A program made the position numbers and the translations under genes. 64,000 bases of DNA, taken from NCBI GenBank assembly GCA_009823395.1, contig CM020514.1, forward strand, positions 14,649,466-14,713,465, written 5' to 3'. This DNA is from Thamnaconus septentrionalis. Lineage: Eukaryota; Chordata; Actinopteri; Tetraodontiformes; Monacanthidae. This document shows positions 1-11,485 of this stretch, piece by piece. The first letter of the stretch is position 1, and each line of letters begins with the position of its first letter. The notes below the pieces were generated by a model that worked only from the letters and a program-made list of their open reading frames with translations, had not been told where the DNA came from and searched no databases.

Positions 1-156
1 TTTTTTCCTATTGAAATGTACATAAGAAAAGACCTTTTTAATTAAACATTTCCATGTCCGTTTCCAAGAAATGCCTACTTGTCCTGCTGAAGCTGTGGAT
101 TTGTAATTTGCTCTCATTGTGACGCAAGCTCTGTCTGTCTGTCTGTCTTTCCTCAG

Positions 157-242
157 GACAAACCTGGAGCTGGAACTTGTCCATCGGGGTGGAAACTTGT
201 GCTCTGGAGGTGCAAGTGCAGCAGCCAAACGCTCGTGTCTCA
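157..242 (+). CDS. ubr3: ubr3 coding exon A (first in window)
   Basis: The acceptor is ...tttcctcag and the donor is GTGAGT at 243. The first base completes a codon from an unseen upstream exon. The frame then reads TNLELELVHRGGNLCSGG, continuing ASAAAKRSCL, and leaves one base that joins exon B to make Asn. The Gly-rich, Lys-Arg segment agrees with UBR3 just before the conserved LFHVLAMHMRLYS block. Confidence 0.85.
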
Positions 243-3200
243 GTGAGTACTAAAAGGCATTTTCTAATGTTTCCTGTGCAATTTCCTCATTCAATTATTT
301 CTACCACACACAAGCTGAAGACACAGAAGGCACAATGTCCTGATACTATTTGGTTAATGAAACCATTTTGATAGGATACTAATTTTCTTACGTCCTTCTT
401 ATCCGTTTTATTTTTTGTTTAAATTTGCTCACTAGTGCACTGTGGGTGGTTGGGTGGGTGCATGACCACTGTGAGCACTTGCGCTGCTCTGCGTCATTGA
501 TTGTATGTCACACTTGCTCTGCTCTATTCATTTTGGCAATTACCGGGACTTGTGCGGCTGCAGGTGCCTGGAAATAATTTCCCTTTTTGGCCTTTTGAGT
601 AATAAAGTGTTCAGCCTGAGATCAAACCCACCGCTGAATCACTGAAAGAAGGGGGAGGGGGCGAAAAGGAGGTCGATTGACAATTTGAGGCGCGGCAGAC
701 AGTGCAGCAGGTGAGCTCTTGAGAACACTCTGGGTGAGCGACGCAGATAAATGGGTCAAGTGGCGTTGCACTTGATTCTGGGTGAGTGAGTGAGTGTGGT
801 TTGAGACTGGGAGTCCAGCTTGACCTCAGAGGAAACCCTGAACATTTAGCAGTATCTGGATTTTTATTTTTTTAATGGTAGTGATATTAATTGATTAATT
901 ATTTTATTCATTTGTTGTTGCTGTGTTTGTTGGGTTCAGTGCTCCCTGTGTTTTTTTCTGCAAGAGATGTGACACAATTAAAATTGTTTTTTGAAAGGGG
1001 GTTTGTTGCATTATTTGTAATGTAATCAATTCTCAGGAAAAGATCAGTCGCTAACAGAGCTTTTTCTGCATCTTTCATTTATTTGTTTGATGCAAAGAAA
1101 TGGTGCAAAGAGTTTTTGTAGTCAAAGCTCGAATATTTTTATTTGTTAACCAAAACCATCAATGCATTTTCCAGTTTTAATGAAGACAGTCACTGAAAAT
1201 CAGATCATGAATGTCAGAAGTCTCCTTCCCGTCTCAGCTCTTTTTGTGCAGTTGTTTCGGGTGACGTGGATTCTGCTGCTGAAGCAGGACATTTTGAAGT
1301 GGAAGAATAGCAGCAATTTCTTTTCAGATAGCCTAACGTACCCTTTTCAGAAAGCTGTATAATGGGGTGTGACACCAGCCGCCCTCATGCGGCTCATCCA
1401 AGGACAGAACAACCACTGTCAGACGTTGTGCGCGAGCTTCACGTTAAATCTTCCTCATCTGTATATTTTTAAATTTCATGACTTGAGCACATTGTGGAAC
1501 AGACGGCAGGCCTGAATTTTCTTTTTTAACCTCACCACTGGCTCTGCACTTCTTTCCCTCCTTTGCTCGGCTGAGAGGAAAGAGGAACCAGGCTGCAGAA
1601 ATGAAATGGGGCCAACTTTCTCTTTGCCGTGTGTCCGTTCACCACTGGAGGGCAGTATTGCTCCAAGTATTGACAGTGTCCAGTCGACCATTCACACCTA
1701 ATGGTTTGAAGCAATTTGCTGCATTACGGCCTCTCATTTGTCTTAAAACAAAACAAGAAGAAGGTGTTGGTTTCTCTTTGAAACATAAAGGAGGTTTCAG
1801 AAGCTGTTGGAAGAGTGCCACTAATTTAAAAGGTGGCATTGGTTTTGAAATGTGCTTCATCTGCAACACAGTTACATATCCATGACTTAGAATTTGGTCT
1901 TGGTAAATTGTTCGTGTTTTTTGCTGCAAAGACATAATAAATAAAATAGAGCCTTCCAATTTACTAACATAAGAGGGCAATGTAGCTGCATTAATGCTTT
2001 TTCTCACTTGACTTTTCAACCAGAGTGTCCTAAAGGGCTTTGAACCCAACAGAACCAGACAGCAGCGTCTAGTGTTCATCTCACACTCAGAGCTGGTGTG
2101 CACACAATAGATTGTCAGGATGTGTCATGGCGCAGGTGCCTTCTTCATGTCCCATTAGTTTGACAGTAAACAGGTGAGGTCTGACCACAGAGTAGCTGCG
2201 TCTGCGTCTGGCTCGGCCCGTTTTCTTCTCTCTGTTGTTTTTTTTTTTTATCTGAACCAGGCCGTGACGCCTTCAGTTCGGCAAAGTAAAAACCGCCGTC
2301 GTGGTGGACAGCATTGGGAATATTTTTTCGGAAATATTTTTTTTTTTGCTGCTGTATGCTAACGGTGCCTCTCTGCCCTTCCTGCCTTGCAGATCAGCTG
2401 TTCCACGTGTTGGCCATGCACATGCGTCTCTACAGCATCGACTTGGCCTACAACCCCTGGACTAAGCTGACGCAGGTCACGCAGAGCAGGGAGCCCGAGT
2501 GAGTGACTTTGTCTTGCGCTTCTCAGTGTGTTCATACATCCCTCATAACCCCCCACCCCCACCACCACCACCACCACCACCACCAGCAGCAGCAGCAGCA
2601 GCCATTTCCACTTCACCCCCACATTATTCCTCCCTCCTGGAAACATGCAATCAAAGTGCCACTTTGTCCTCCCGCTCGCCCCTGCTCTCTCTCTCTCTCC
2701 CTCTCTCTCTCCCTCTCTCACTAAACGCCACCATTTCCTCCTGCCCCCCCAACAGCTTTTTCCTCCACACAAAGAGGAGCTAAAAACGGAAGAAGGAGGC
2801 GGGGGGGGAACCGTGCGCGGTTTCCATAGATACTGATAATTGCTGCATCTGGCAAATTACCGGCCGCTCCGCTGTCGCTCTCGGTGCAGCAAGTCCGACG
2901 GTGGCCGCCGAGCCGGATCGATCCGGCGCCGTGCTGGCGCCTTGGCACCGTGCAGCAGAATACCACGGACAGCTCCCTCAGGCGCGGCGTCTCGGCCTGT
3001 CTGGAGTTGCGCTGCAGCATCTTAGAATTTGAACATCGTTTATCCTGACGATGCAGGTCGAGCTTCTCCTCGTCAATGGAGCCGTTCGCCATTTAAACAT
3101 CCTTTTGCCGGGTCTCTGAGAGGGGGAACTGAACACAGACACCGTCGGGCGCTAAATAGGACGGAGACATTTTCAAAACATTGTTTCTGTCCATAAAAGA

Positions 3201-6200
3201 AGGGAGAGTGTTAAGGTTTCACACGCAGCGGAGGAAAGGCCGCAGCCGCCGAGGCTTTTCTTCGTTGCGCGGTCAAATTAAGTGCTGAGTGCTCCTGTAA
3301 TGGAAAGGTGTTCTTCGTTTAAGTGCACTTTCCCTCGTTTGAAAACCCCCAAGGCCCTATTTAATAGCAGAGTGCCGGCCTGTCGACGGCGTTGTCAACA
3401 GAAAGAGAACATTTAAATGGAGTTGGCTTTAAAAGAGAGGACAGGATTGGTCTTTACGTGGTCGTGCTCCCTTCCACCACCACCACCACCACCCGCTGTC
3501 CAGCCGTCGCAAAGGACAGCTTTTTATTTCAAACGTGTGCAGAGACAGGAAGTTCACTGCCAGAGAACATTTTGCATTTTAAAATGTATTGACTGTCAAG
3601 AGCTTCGGTGATTTGGGGCAAAGAGGTGTGGCTGCTTTGGAGTGAGTTCAACAAAAGCTTCTCAGAGACAATTTCACAGTGATGAATTAATCAATTTGTG
3701 CGAAGATTTTGATTTGGATCTTTGCGGTGGGAAAAATTAAGTGTGATTTACTGTATTACTACGATCATTGGGATGCTTTTTTTTTTTAATTTAAGACCTT
3801 TTTATTGAAGCTTTCTCAATATAAAAAATGTACGTTGTTTTACAGTATTGCAGGAGCTTAGAATGAATATGGGTATTAGTTGTGGCATGTGCAAATGTAC
3901 AAATGACATGTAAAAAGGGCAAAGAGAGAAGAGAAAAAACTGCTTGTCAAGCCACTAGGATGGCAAAGGATAACATGCGTTGCTAGTTTTCCCTCCCCTC
4001 TCATGACCCCAAACATTGATGTTTTGTTTTTGTGTTTTTTTTAAATAGAAATTAATGCAATGCGTCTGCAATGTATCTGGTTTAACCTAACGCTTGTTTG
4101 CATGTTTTGCAGTGGCTACGAGGAGGAAAGACCTGAGGTGCCCATGCTGTTCAGAGACGTCCCGTCCCTCCTCATCATTTTCGTGCTAACGATGCCACAG
4201 CCACTACGAAGAGGTACCGTTCTCACGTCTGAGTTACGTCAGGCCCTCCCCTGTCAGCCTCCCCCCTCCTTCTACCAAATCACTGTCTGCTGTAATCAAG
4301 GCCGAGCGCTGGCAAAGGAGCCTTCCCCCGTCTCTTATCTGTGAGGCTGTGCTGCTGTTTGGCTGCAGGGGTCACAGAGTCTCGACCCCTCCGATGGGAG
4401 GCCAGCGCCCCCTACGGGTGCCCTTCACTCACATCTTGCCCTTCTTCTGAAAAGATGCGTTCTGGGCTTACAATGGTCATGTTCAGTGTTGGATGTTTGG
4501 CTGATCATGTTATTGACTGAATTAGCAGGTGGGGACAGTTGGGCAGGGAAAGGCACATTTATTGGGAAGATTAGCTCCTGATTGGATTGATTATAAGGGC
4601 AAATGGCTAAAACAGTGTAGAAATGTCAGAAATTCATTTTATTTTCTTCACAATTAATTACAAAACAGTGGCTCTGTTTTTAGGTAGATATAAAGTCTGA
4701 CACATAATCAGTCCCCAAACACTCGAATGTTATTGGCTCTTTTTCTTTTCCTCTCTTTCTCCTAATTGTGTGTCCTGACTCTTGTCACCGGAACCAGGAC
4801 AATGTTACCTGTCAGCATCTCTTTGTTCCAGAGCAAATTACACTCTCTTTTCTCTTCCTTTTTTCCCCTCCTCTACTTCAGTATATTCCAGGCTTCATTT
4901 TCCACATGGAGCACTTTGCTAATCATCCCGCACGCGGCTCACTGGGGCCAAATGGAATGTTTCCGAGACTGAATTTCTATGCACGAGTTATTTACCAGTG
5001 TCGCTTTTCCCTCCCCTGCGCAGAGCACTTCAGCTGCGTGGTGAAGATGCTGTACAACCTGCAGTTCATCCAGGCTCTGGCTGCTCTCTCCTCCAAGTTC
5101 AGCCCAGAAGAAAGGCAGGCCTGGAGTGCGACTGGAGCGCTCAAGAAGGTAGAAGTCAAACAGAAGCCCATGAATTGACTCACTGTGAAATGCCTGAGCC
5201 AAAATTAATTTTCTAAGGAATCCTGCTGAAATATGTCAGTGACTGAGTTTTGTTTGTATGATGCACATCGTTGGCATCATCAGTCTCCATTGTTTGGATA
5301 AGTAATTGCCAGGGAGTGTTTCTTTCAGTGCATCTCCCCAGTCCATTCAGTCTGTATTGACGAGCTTGATTGTGGAAAGACAAATAGCTCAATCCCCCTC
5401 CTACAGAGCGCCTCTACCTCATCATGGATTAGCACTGAACAGCAGCACAGGTCGGCCGTCGATGAGAGAGATCTCATACCAGCGGTCTGACCCACATATA
5501 TATGGTGGAATGACCTTTTAATTAATTTGAAGTTCTTTCAAAATATTCATCCTGAACAAAGACGAGGAGCCTCGAGGCAGGGAGACGGCGCGCTTGAAAT
5601 TCCTCCCCAATAAATCTGTGACAAAACCGAGCAGAGGAGATAAGAGCGCTGTTTAAAATTCCCCCACATCCTCTCTGATAAACGCTCACAGCATCTGCAG
5701 GAATAAAATAACAACACAAACAGCCGCGTTTTCCCCAGAACGCGCGGCCGGTTTCAAATCTGAACCTTTTAATCAGATGCTAGAGAATATAATAAACTGT
5801 AGTGAGCTTTAGTTTGGTGACATGAGTCTGAAGTGATGGCTAGTTAGATGCCTTCGCTGCAGCGGCTACACCTTCTATACTTCTTAAGCGAGCTGCAAGG
5901 AACCCGCTGATCATACAAGACGGCGCCATCTGTCTGCACATGGTTGCAACGACGCTGATACCAAAGTTCTTGTGTGTTGGCCCGTCGAAGGAGATCGCGG
6001 CTGAATGTTTTCCAAATGTCCTCACCTTGCGCGTCTCGCCACAGAACGCCACCAACGCGGACAAGTCCTTTGAAGCGCTGCTCAGCCACACCATCGGCGA
6101 GCTCTCCAAGAGCGACAGCATCTACAGGGCGAACCCAGAGGAAGCCTCGATGGTGAGTCAGTCCCCCACGGTGACTCCACACCTCTTCTCACTCGCTCTG

Positions 6201-8004
6201 GGTGAATCGCGCGTCCGGCTGAGAAACGGCGCTCTGGACTCCCGCCTCGGGTGGTGGTGGAGGAGGAGAGATACATCACGGGGATTATCAGCGAGCTGTC
6301 GTGCCAGTTATTGATCGGCCGTTCTTGTTGTTTCCTCCGCAGCTGATCTCCAGTGTGTGGTCCCCGCAGTCCATCGAGTTCAGCCTGCAGCAGTCCTGCC
6401 TGCCCTTCCTCCGCCTCTCCTGCCTGCTGCAGCACCACCTGTACGGAGACGGCCTCACCGGCTGCCTGGTGCGTCACCCGGGGTCACCTCACCGCTACAG
6501 TCACAAGTTTTTGTTTTTTTTGTGAAGTTACTTTGCTCGCACCTGAACTAGAGGATGTTTTTGGGGTTAATAAACCAGGCTTGCTATGTTTGTGTGTGTG
6601 TCATCAGGAGGAGGAGGAGTTTCTGTCCCTGGCTGTGTGTTTGGGCCTCTTACCTTCGGCCCCTCAGCCTTCCAGCATGGTGCACAGTGCCACGTGTCTG
6701 CAGTGGGCCGTCAACGCCTTTGACCTGGTGACCCAGTGGTGCACTGAGGTCACCGGGCCCTCACAGATGCAGACAGAGCAATCACTGGTGCGTACAAAAA
6801 CTTCGAAGTTGTCCCCTTGGCTCAGAATCAGGCCCACGTTTTGTTGATATTCCATTGCGCCTCCAACTCAACGTGTACAAGTAGAAATAGATGGCAAAAG
6901 TTGGCAATACTGCAATATGAACGAGCAATAAGAGAAATCGAGTACAAAAAAATACAGTACATAAGAAAATGAAATTAACAATATGAATAAATAAATATGC
7001 ATATTTTATCACTACAGTGACAAAGATAGACTTTGAGGATCACATGCTCTATATTTATGCATTATTAACAATTATTACTATTATTCTACAATTAACATTA
7101 TTTGCTGACGATCATATCACACACTGCTAAAAAACAAATATTGATGCTCCCTGTACAGACCCTGCTCGTGCAGGACTACCAGTGGGTGGCGCCGCGTCTC
7201 CTCCAGCTGCCGGACAACTACAACATCATCTTCCAGTACTATCACAGGAAGGCCTGCACTGCTTGCAAAAAGGTGCCAAAAGACCCCGCCCTCTGCCTTG
7301 TCTGCGGGGCCTTTGTCTGTCTCAAAGGTGCGTGCTGCAAGCAGCAGGGGACCTGTGAATGCGTTTTGGTAAGTTCTCTGAACTTTTTCCAAGTTTCCCT
7401 CCAGAGATGCCTGATCCGCGTGGCGTTTTTGCAGCAATGTTTTAACCGTGCAAGCGCTTGTGTGTCTGTGTGTGTGTTGGTTACGATGCAGCACTCCCAG
7501 CACTGTGGCGCAGCTACGGGCATCTTTCTACTGATCAACGCCTCAGTCATCATCATCATCCGTGGACATCGCTTCTGCCTCTGGGGCTCCGTTTACCTCG
7601 ATGCTCATGGAGAGGAGGACCGCGATTTACGGTGAGTGGCGCCACATCACATCAGTGTGCACGATTTTCTTTAGAAATTAAAAATGTCCATGTGACAGCT
7701 ACTGGAATAAGAATAATTGGAATTTTCAATGTGCTTATTTTGTTCTTTCATTGGTAAGTTTATAATGTGTAACAATTTTTGTCCAAGCTCAAACATATAC
7801 TGGTAATATTAGAAATATAATCTTGCTCAATTTCTTTTCATGCCAAACATTCACCTATGCTCTTGCTCTTCTTTCCCATCCTGCAGTCGTGGCAAGCCTC
7901 TCTTCCTGTGTGAAGAGAGGTATCGAGTGTTGGAGCAGCAGTGGGTATCGCACACCTTCGATCACATCAATAAGCGTTGGGGGCCTCACTATAATGGACT
8001 CTAA
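157..8004 (+). CDS. ubr3: ubr3 gene, 3' part (last ten coding exons): E3 ubiquitin ligase UBR3
   Basis: UBR3 belongs to the UBR-box E3 ligases, cytoplasmic enzymes that pass ubiquitin from an E2 to substrates (family knowledge). The N-terminal UBR box and the RING region lie upstream of the window, so catalytic parts are not seen here. Ten exons join with matching phases: 157-242, 2393-2498, 4113-4213, 5024-5148, 6045-6152, 6343-6468, 6608-6787, 7159-7368, 7492-7631 and 7887-8004. They encode about 432 residues. Visible landmarks are LFHVLAMHMRLYSIDLAYNPW, a Cys-rich block with two CxxC pairs, a hydrophobic FLLINASVIIIIRG stretch and the C-terminus FDHINKRWGPHYNGL. These match my memory of vertebrate UBR3 closely. 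All introns are GT-AG. The next gene downstream, myo3b, is also the human neighbour. Confidence 0.95.
243..2392. other. ubr3 intron, 2.15 kb
   Basis: No exon is recognised. A 154-codon open frame on the minus strand (1639-2103) has no recognisable domain and looks like chance. The middle is moderately AT-rich, and a T-run sits just before the acceptor at 2392. Confidence 0.7.
2393..2498 (+). CDS. ubr3: ubr3 coding exon B
   Basis: The acceptor is ccttgcag and the donor GTGAGT. It encodes NQLFHVLAMHMRLYSIDLA then YNPWTKLTQVTQSREPE, one of the best conserved parts of the UBR3 C-terminal half. It ends two bases into a codon (GA), which exon C completes as Asp. Confidence 0.95.
2499..4112. other. 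ubr3 intron, 1.6 kb, with simple repeats
   Basis: It starts with an (ACC)n then (AGC)n tract near 2555-2605 and a CT-rich tract near 2685-2722. These cause several overlapping low-complexity open frames. A GC-rich segment (2780-3100) has high CpG content but no coding signature that I recognise. Confidence 0.65.
2552..2605. repeat. (ACC)n followed by (AGC)n
   Basis: A compound trinucleotide tract just after the donor of ubr3 exon B, producing poly-Pro, poly-His, poly-Gln and poly-Ala shadows. Confidence 0.9.
4113..4213 (+). CDS. ubr3: ubr3 coding exon C
   Basis: The acceptor is tgttttgcag and the donor gtaccg, a modest match to consensus. It reads DGYEEERPEVPMLFRDVPSL then LIIFVLTMPQPLRR, and leaves one base (G) that joins AG of exon D to give Glu. 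The LTMPQPLR string is a UBR3 hallmark. Confidence 0.94.
5024..5148 (+). CDS. ubr3: ubr3 coding exon D
   Basis: The acceptor is cccctgcgcag and the donor gtagaa. It encodes EHFSCVVKMLYNLQFIQALA then ALSSKFSPEERQAWSATGALKK and ends in phase 0. The ALAALS and GALKK strings align with vertebrate UBR3. The flanking introns (810 and 896 bp) hold no other open exon that I recognise. Confidence 0.95.
6045..6152 (+). CDS. ubr3: ubr3 coding exon E
   Basis: It is 108 bp, phase 0 at both ends, with acceptor cgccacag and donor GTGAGT. It encodes NATNADKSFEALLSHTIGEL followed by SKSDSIYRANPEEASM. Similarity to mammalian UBR3 is moderate here (the KSxExLLS..I.EL pattern), so this is a faster-evolving helical segment. 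Confidence 0.92.
6343..6468 (+). CDS. ubr3: ubr3 coding exon F
   Basis: It is 126 bp, phase 0, with acceptor cctccgcag and donor GTGCGT. It encodes LISSVWSPQSIEFSLQQSCL then PFLRLSCLLQHHLYGDGLTGCL. The CLPFLRxxxLLQHHL pattern is characteristic of UBR3. Only 190 bp separate it from exon E. Confidence 0.95.
6608..6787 (+). CDS. ubr3: ubr3 coding exon G
   Basis: It is 180 bp, phase 0. It begins with four consecutive GAG codons directly after the acceptor AG, then FLSLAVCLGLLP, and later FDLVTQWCTEV. The EEEEF start and the LGLLP and F.(I/L)(I/V)TQWC patterns match UBR3. Confidence 0.95.
7159..7368 (+). CDS. ubr3: ubr3 coding exon H, cysteine-rich segment
   Basis: It is 210 bp, phase 0, with acceptor ctgtacag and donor GTAAGT. 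After LLQLPDNYNIIFQYYHRK come CTACKKVPKDPALCLVCG, then C-x5-CC and C-x-C, a dense run of Cys pairs that probably binds zinc (inference). It belongs to the conserved C-terminal domain shared by UBR1/2/3-type ligases. The nine Cys are intact. Confidence 0.96.
7492..7631 (+). CDS. ubr3: ubr3 coding exon I, hydrophobic stretch
   Basis: The acceptor is cgatgcag and the donor GTGAGT. It reads HSQHCGAATGIFLLINASVI, then IIIRGHRFCLWGSVYLDAHG and EEDRDLR. The strongly hydrophobic LLINASVIIII is conserved in UBR-family C-termini and is more likely a buried strand than a membrane span (inference). It ends two bases into the Arg codon completed by exon J. Confidence 0.96.
7887..8004 (+). CDS. ubr3: ubr3 last coding exon J with stop
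   Basis: The acceptor is catcctgcag. It encodes RGKPLFLCEERYRVLEQQW and ends VSHTFDHINKRWGPHYNGL before TAA at 8002-8004. The C-terminal string is nearly invariant in vertebrate UBR3, which fixes the gene identity and the frame of all upstream exons. Confidence 0.97.
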
Positions 8005-9835
8005 GATCTTCCAAAGTCCACTGAAACCCAATGACGGATAAGATTCCTTTTCTTTTCTTTTCCCTTCCTGGCTTTACGTGTCTGCCTCAATCCAAGCTGT
8101 TCTGCGGACGACTCTTTAACATGCTAAAACACAAAACATCCAGCGAGGGTTTCTTTTTTTTCTCTCTTTTGCTGCCCCAGCTGTGGTTTTTACGTGAAGT
8201 TTGGTGTACAATCATGCCTAAAGATTAACACATGTGTGCGTTGAAGTGATGTATTGTGTGGTTTTCAACCAGGGAAATGGTAAAACAAAAAAACAAAAAA
8301 ACAAAACCAATTGGATCAAGGTCAAACTGTAAAGCACAACTCTGCCCCTATTTATTTCAGATTTAAAAAAAAAGAAGAAATAGATATTTATATAGTAAGT
8401 GCTGAATGTCCCTGGAAGGTTGAGTTACATTTTGCACCATTCATGCTAAAGTTGAATTTTTTTTCTTCCTTCATGGAAACTTGCTCTGCTGCAGCGCAAG
8501 TTTCAGGCTACTGATGAGTGTCGCGATGTTGCAGCAGCCTGCACTCATTGTGTTCCGCTGACAAGTCCACCCATCAACGCACCAGAGGGGTTTTTCTCTC
8601 TCTTTCTCTCTTTCCACCTCCCGTGTCCTCCCCCGAAAAACAGCTGTCAATGGGTCTAGTTGCAATCCATCCTCAGGAAATGTTTATTTTTTTCTGTTTA
8701 AAATAAGTTTTAGATATTTAAATAAATGCTGCTGCTCATCATTCACATTAGTAATTTTAACATTGTGATTTTCTATTATTTTTTTTTTCTTTCTCTCTCC
8801 TAAAGGTTGCGTTTTCAATTCTTTGGTAGACGGCTGGAAATATGGACTCGAACCCGTTTTGAAGTTTAAGGTGGTGTGCGGTCACCTCTTCATGCTCACA
8901 TAAGCTCCCCACAGTCTCGCACTGTCCTGATGCAGAAAGCTAAATGCCACTGTTCTGACATGCAACCAGTCAGATAGATGTATTTCCCCGCTGACGCCGA
9001 AGCGCTTCGGTAGCAAACACATTAAATGAAGCAAAGTATTACAGCATGGAAGGAAATACTCCCCCCTCCGACAAGTAAAACGCAATTAAATGCAATTTTT
9101 CTAACATTTTTCTGGTACAGTTATAGTATAAAGTATAAAAAACCTTTTATATATTTTGATTGTGATGTTTCCACCACAGTCGAAAAAAAGTGTGTTGACT
9201 CTCCCGCACCTTGTAGTTTGTTATGATTTATTGCTTCATTCCAACACAAGAAAATTACAAGATTTGAGTATCCGTTCTACACTGTGCATGACACCCTTTA
9301 ATGCCACCATTAATCAAGTGTCTTGGGCTACTTTTCTCCCTCTTTTTTTGGATCATCATCATCATCATCTCTATTTTTCTGGAAGAGAGGAAATTTATCC
9401 ACTCGTGCCTGCAAGCATAAGTCCATTTTATTGAGTGTTCAACAGCAAACTGCTGGCGTCTGGGTTTTCAAATGCTGGGCCACATTGTGCTGCTTCGAGG
9501 ACTCTTTAAGAAAGTTAACACTTGAAGAAACTTTGTTTTTTTTCTCTTGAAATCATGCATGCTGCTTTTTTGTTTTTTGTTTTGTTTACCTAGTTTCTTC
9601 TCTACTTTTCTTTTGCCGAACTTACTTTGTAAATGACCGCAACCAAATAGCCAATGAATAATGGGTGTAAATTGTTAACAGGAAGCTTTTGTGGTTGTCC
9701 CGTGTGAATGAAGAGAGAATACAGTACATTACTGTAGGTGCTGACTCAAACTTTCTGAGTTTGATCAGAAAGTGTGACTTGGACATTTAATGCAAAATGT
9801 AACATATGTGAATAAAATATAATCACACTGATCTG
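8005..9835 (+). other. ubr3: ubr3 3' untranslated region
   Basis: This AT-rich stretch follows the ubr3 stop codon and has no sustained open frame. It contains two AATAAA hexamers, at 8721 and 9811. The second is followed by a GT-rich run (9839-9850) of the kind that sits downstream of cleavage sites, so the main 3' end is placed near 9830. The exact end is inferred. Confidence 0.7.
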
Positions 9836-9852
9836 CGACTGTGTGTGTGTCT
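9811..9852 (+). terminator. ubr3: Polyadenylation signal and GT-rich downstream element of ubr3
   Basis: AATAAA at 9811-9816 is followed after about 24 bases by a (GT)n tract at 9839-9850, the standard arrangement around a vertebrate cleavage site. An earlier AATAAA at 8721 lacks such an element and would be a proximal alternative. Confidence 0.65.
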
Positions 9853-11016
9853 TTTAAAAAAAAGAAAAGAAAAAACAGAGTGAACAAAATGATTTCATGA
9901 GTGTGGTCCTTCATGAAGCCTGAAATGATTTGCTAAAACGGCCCTTTGTCCCTTTAATGTCTAAATGCGGCTTTATCTCAAATCGTCCAGCAGGGGTCTC
10001 AGTTCATTGGACCGCAACCTCCCGCATGGCACATAACTTCATACAGGCGGTGAAATGCCCTCTCAAATATTACACTAAAGCGTTATCGGCTACACTTATT
10101 TTTACACACTTTGCAGGAAATAAAAACGTTTTTTCAACCTGCTATCAGTGATAGGCATGCATGGAAAACACCAAAGCCACTTACAACAAAAACATAACAA
10201 AAACGTGGGAATTCTTACCGTGTTTTGGGATGGATTGTTGAACGTAAATGCTCTTTATGTGAATGACTGCTGTTTCACTTTTTTTCAAGTGTGACCTCAC
10301 ACTACAACACTCAAAGGGGTGTGATCAGATGTGTCGACACACAATACTACAATCGAACGCATCAGATGTGAGCCAGTCGTAAGTGTCCAAGTGCATCTGA
10401 CAATCATCAAAATGAGCTTTATTGGCCTGTTTTTGCACATGCCCAGTTGTTCACTGGCCCTGCCAGAGCACCAAGGAGATATTTCCCTGCCATGTGACTT
10501 GGCATTTTTGAGGGTAATTGGGTCGCAGGCCTGTAAATGCGGGAGGCCCTCTGGCCGGCGACCAGTCATCGCACAAAGCCTCTCTATTCCGCCTGTTGGA
10601 CAGGAAGAAAAGCAGTGGTTGGAGGGGCTGAGTGGTTTTTGTCTATGAACCACCGAGATTGTGTGACTAACTTCAACCTGAGCGATGTTGGCCTTCCAGG
10701 CAGTGCTGCAGCGAGCATCAGTGGATGTCCCCTCCTTCACTCTCAGTCCAGGTTGGTGTGAATGTCCTCACAGGGCTGCACCGGGTGAGAAGGCTGTGCA
10801 CTCGGGTGTCTGTGGGGTCTGTTAATAATTCAAAGCTCTCAGTGAGTAAACAGGAAATCACTTTGGTGTCTTGCCATGAACGGTAAGCTGCACATGAAGT
10901 TGCTCACAACTTCTTTAATTTTCTCCCCCCTGCAGTTGTGCGGATATCAAGGCAGGCGAATTGTAGGCACGTCGGTGTTGACCTGAGATCTGAAAAAGCT
11001 TTTTCCTCTTTTGCAG

Positions 11017-11047
11017 AATTCAGGAATGGAAATACAGCCAGGACAAG
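11017..11047 (+). other. Candidate small 5' untranslated exon of myo3b
   Basis: A pyrimidine-rich tract ending TTTTGCAG precedes 31 bp ending ACAAG, which is followed by GTAAGA. Both splice signals are strong and the spacing suits a small exon. Its ATG frame would not join the kinase exon in phase, so if real it is untranslated or belongs to another transcript. Confidence 0.25.
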
Positions 11048-11475
11048 GTAAGACTCAGCAGCGGGCACCATTACTGTCTACTGTGGGAACGGAACTCTGT
11101 GACGTTCTTGAAGCTGTACATTGAAAGGTTTTAGTAAAACGATGAGTTTGAGGCCTTTGTAGCAACTGATAGCATCTTGAGGAGTACCACCGAATTATCT
11201 GTGTTAATTTGAAATACCTGTTGCCTTGAGAATGCACTCAAATCATGTCTAAAAAATATCTAATAATAACTTTGCTTGCACAAAGTTTTTTTTTCGGAGG
11301 CGGGAGGGTTCAGGAGGATGGGGGCTTAAAGCTCTGAGCTGCATTTGCAACGAGTTGCCTCATACTGAACGACTCTGCGGGAGGTTGCAGAGAAAGTCTC
11401 ACCTTGCCAATGAAAGAGGTTTGCTTGTTCAGGGTTTGCTTCTTTTTTTTCCTCTTCTAAATGTGTTCACTTCTG

Positions 11476-11485
11476 GTCACGTGAC
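11476..11485. promoter_or_regulatory. Perfect 10-bp E-box palindrome GTCACGTGAC
   Basis: This matches the binding sequence of bHLH-zip factors of the USF, MITF and TFE families (established). It lies in the 5' flank of myo3b. Function here is inference. Confidence 0.35.

Noticed and set aside
1639..2103. Minus-strand open frame of 154 codons inside a ubr3 intron
   Set aside because: It has no recognisable domain and no splice or promoter context; length is within what AT/GC-balanced intron gives by chance.
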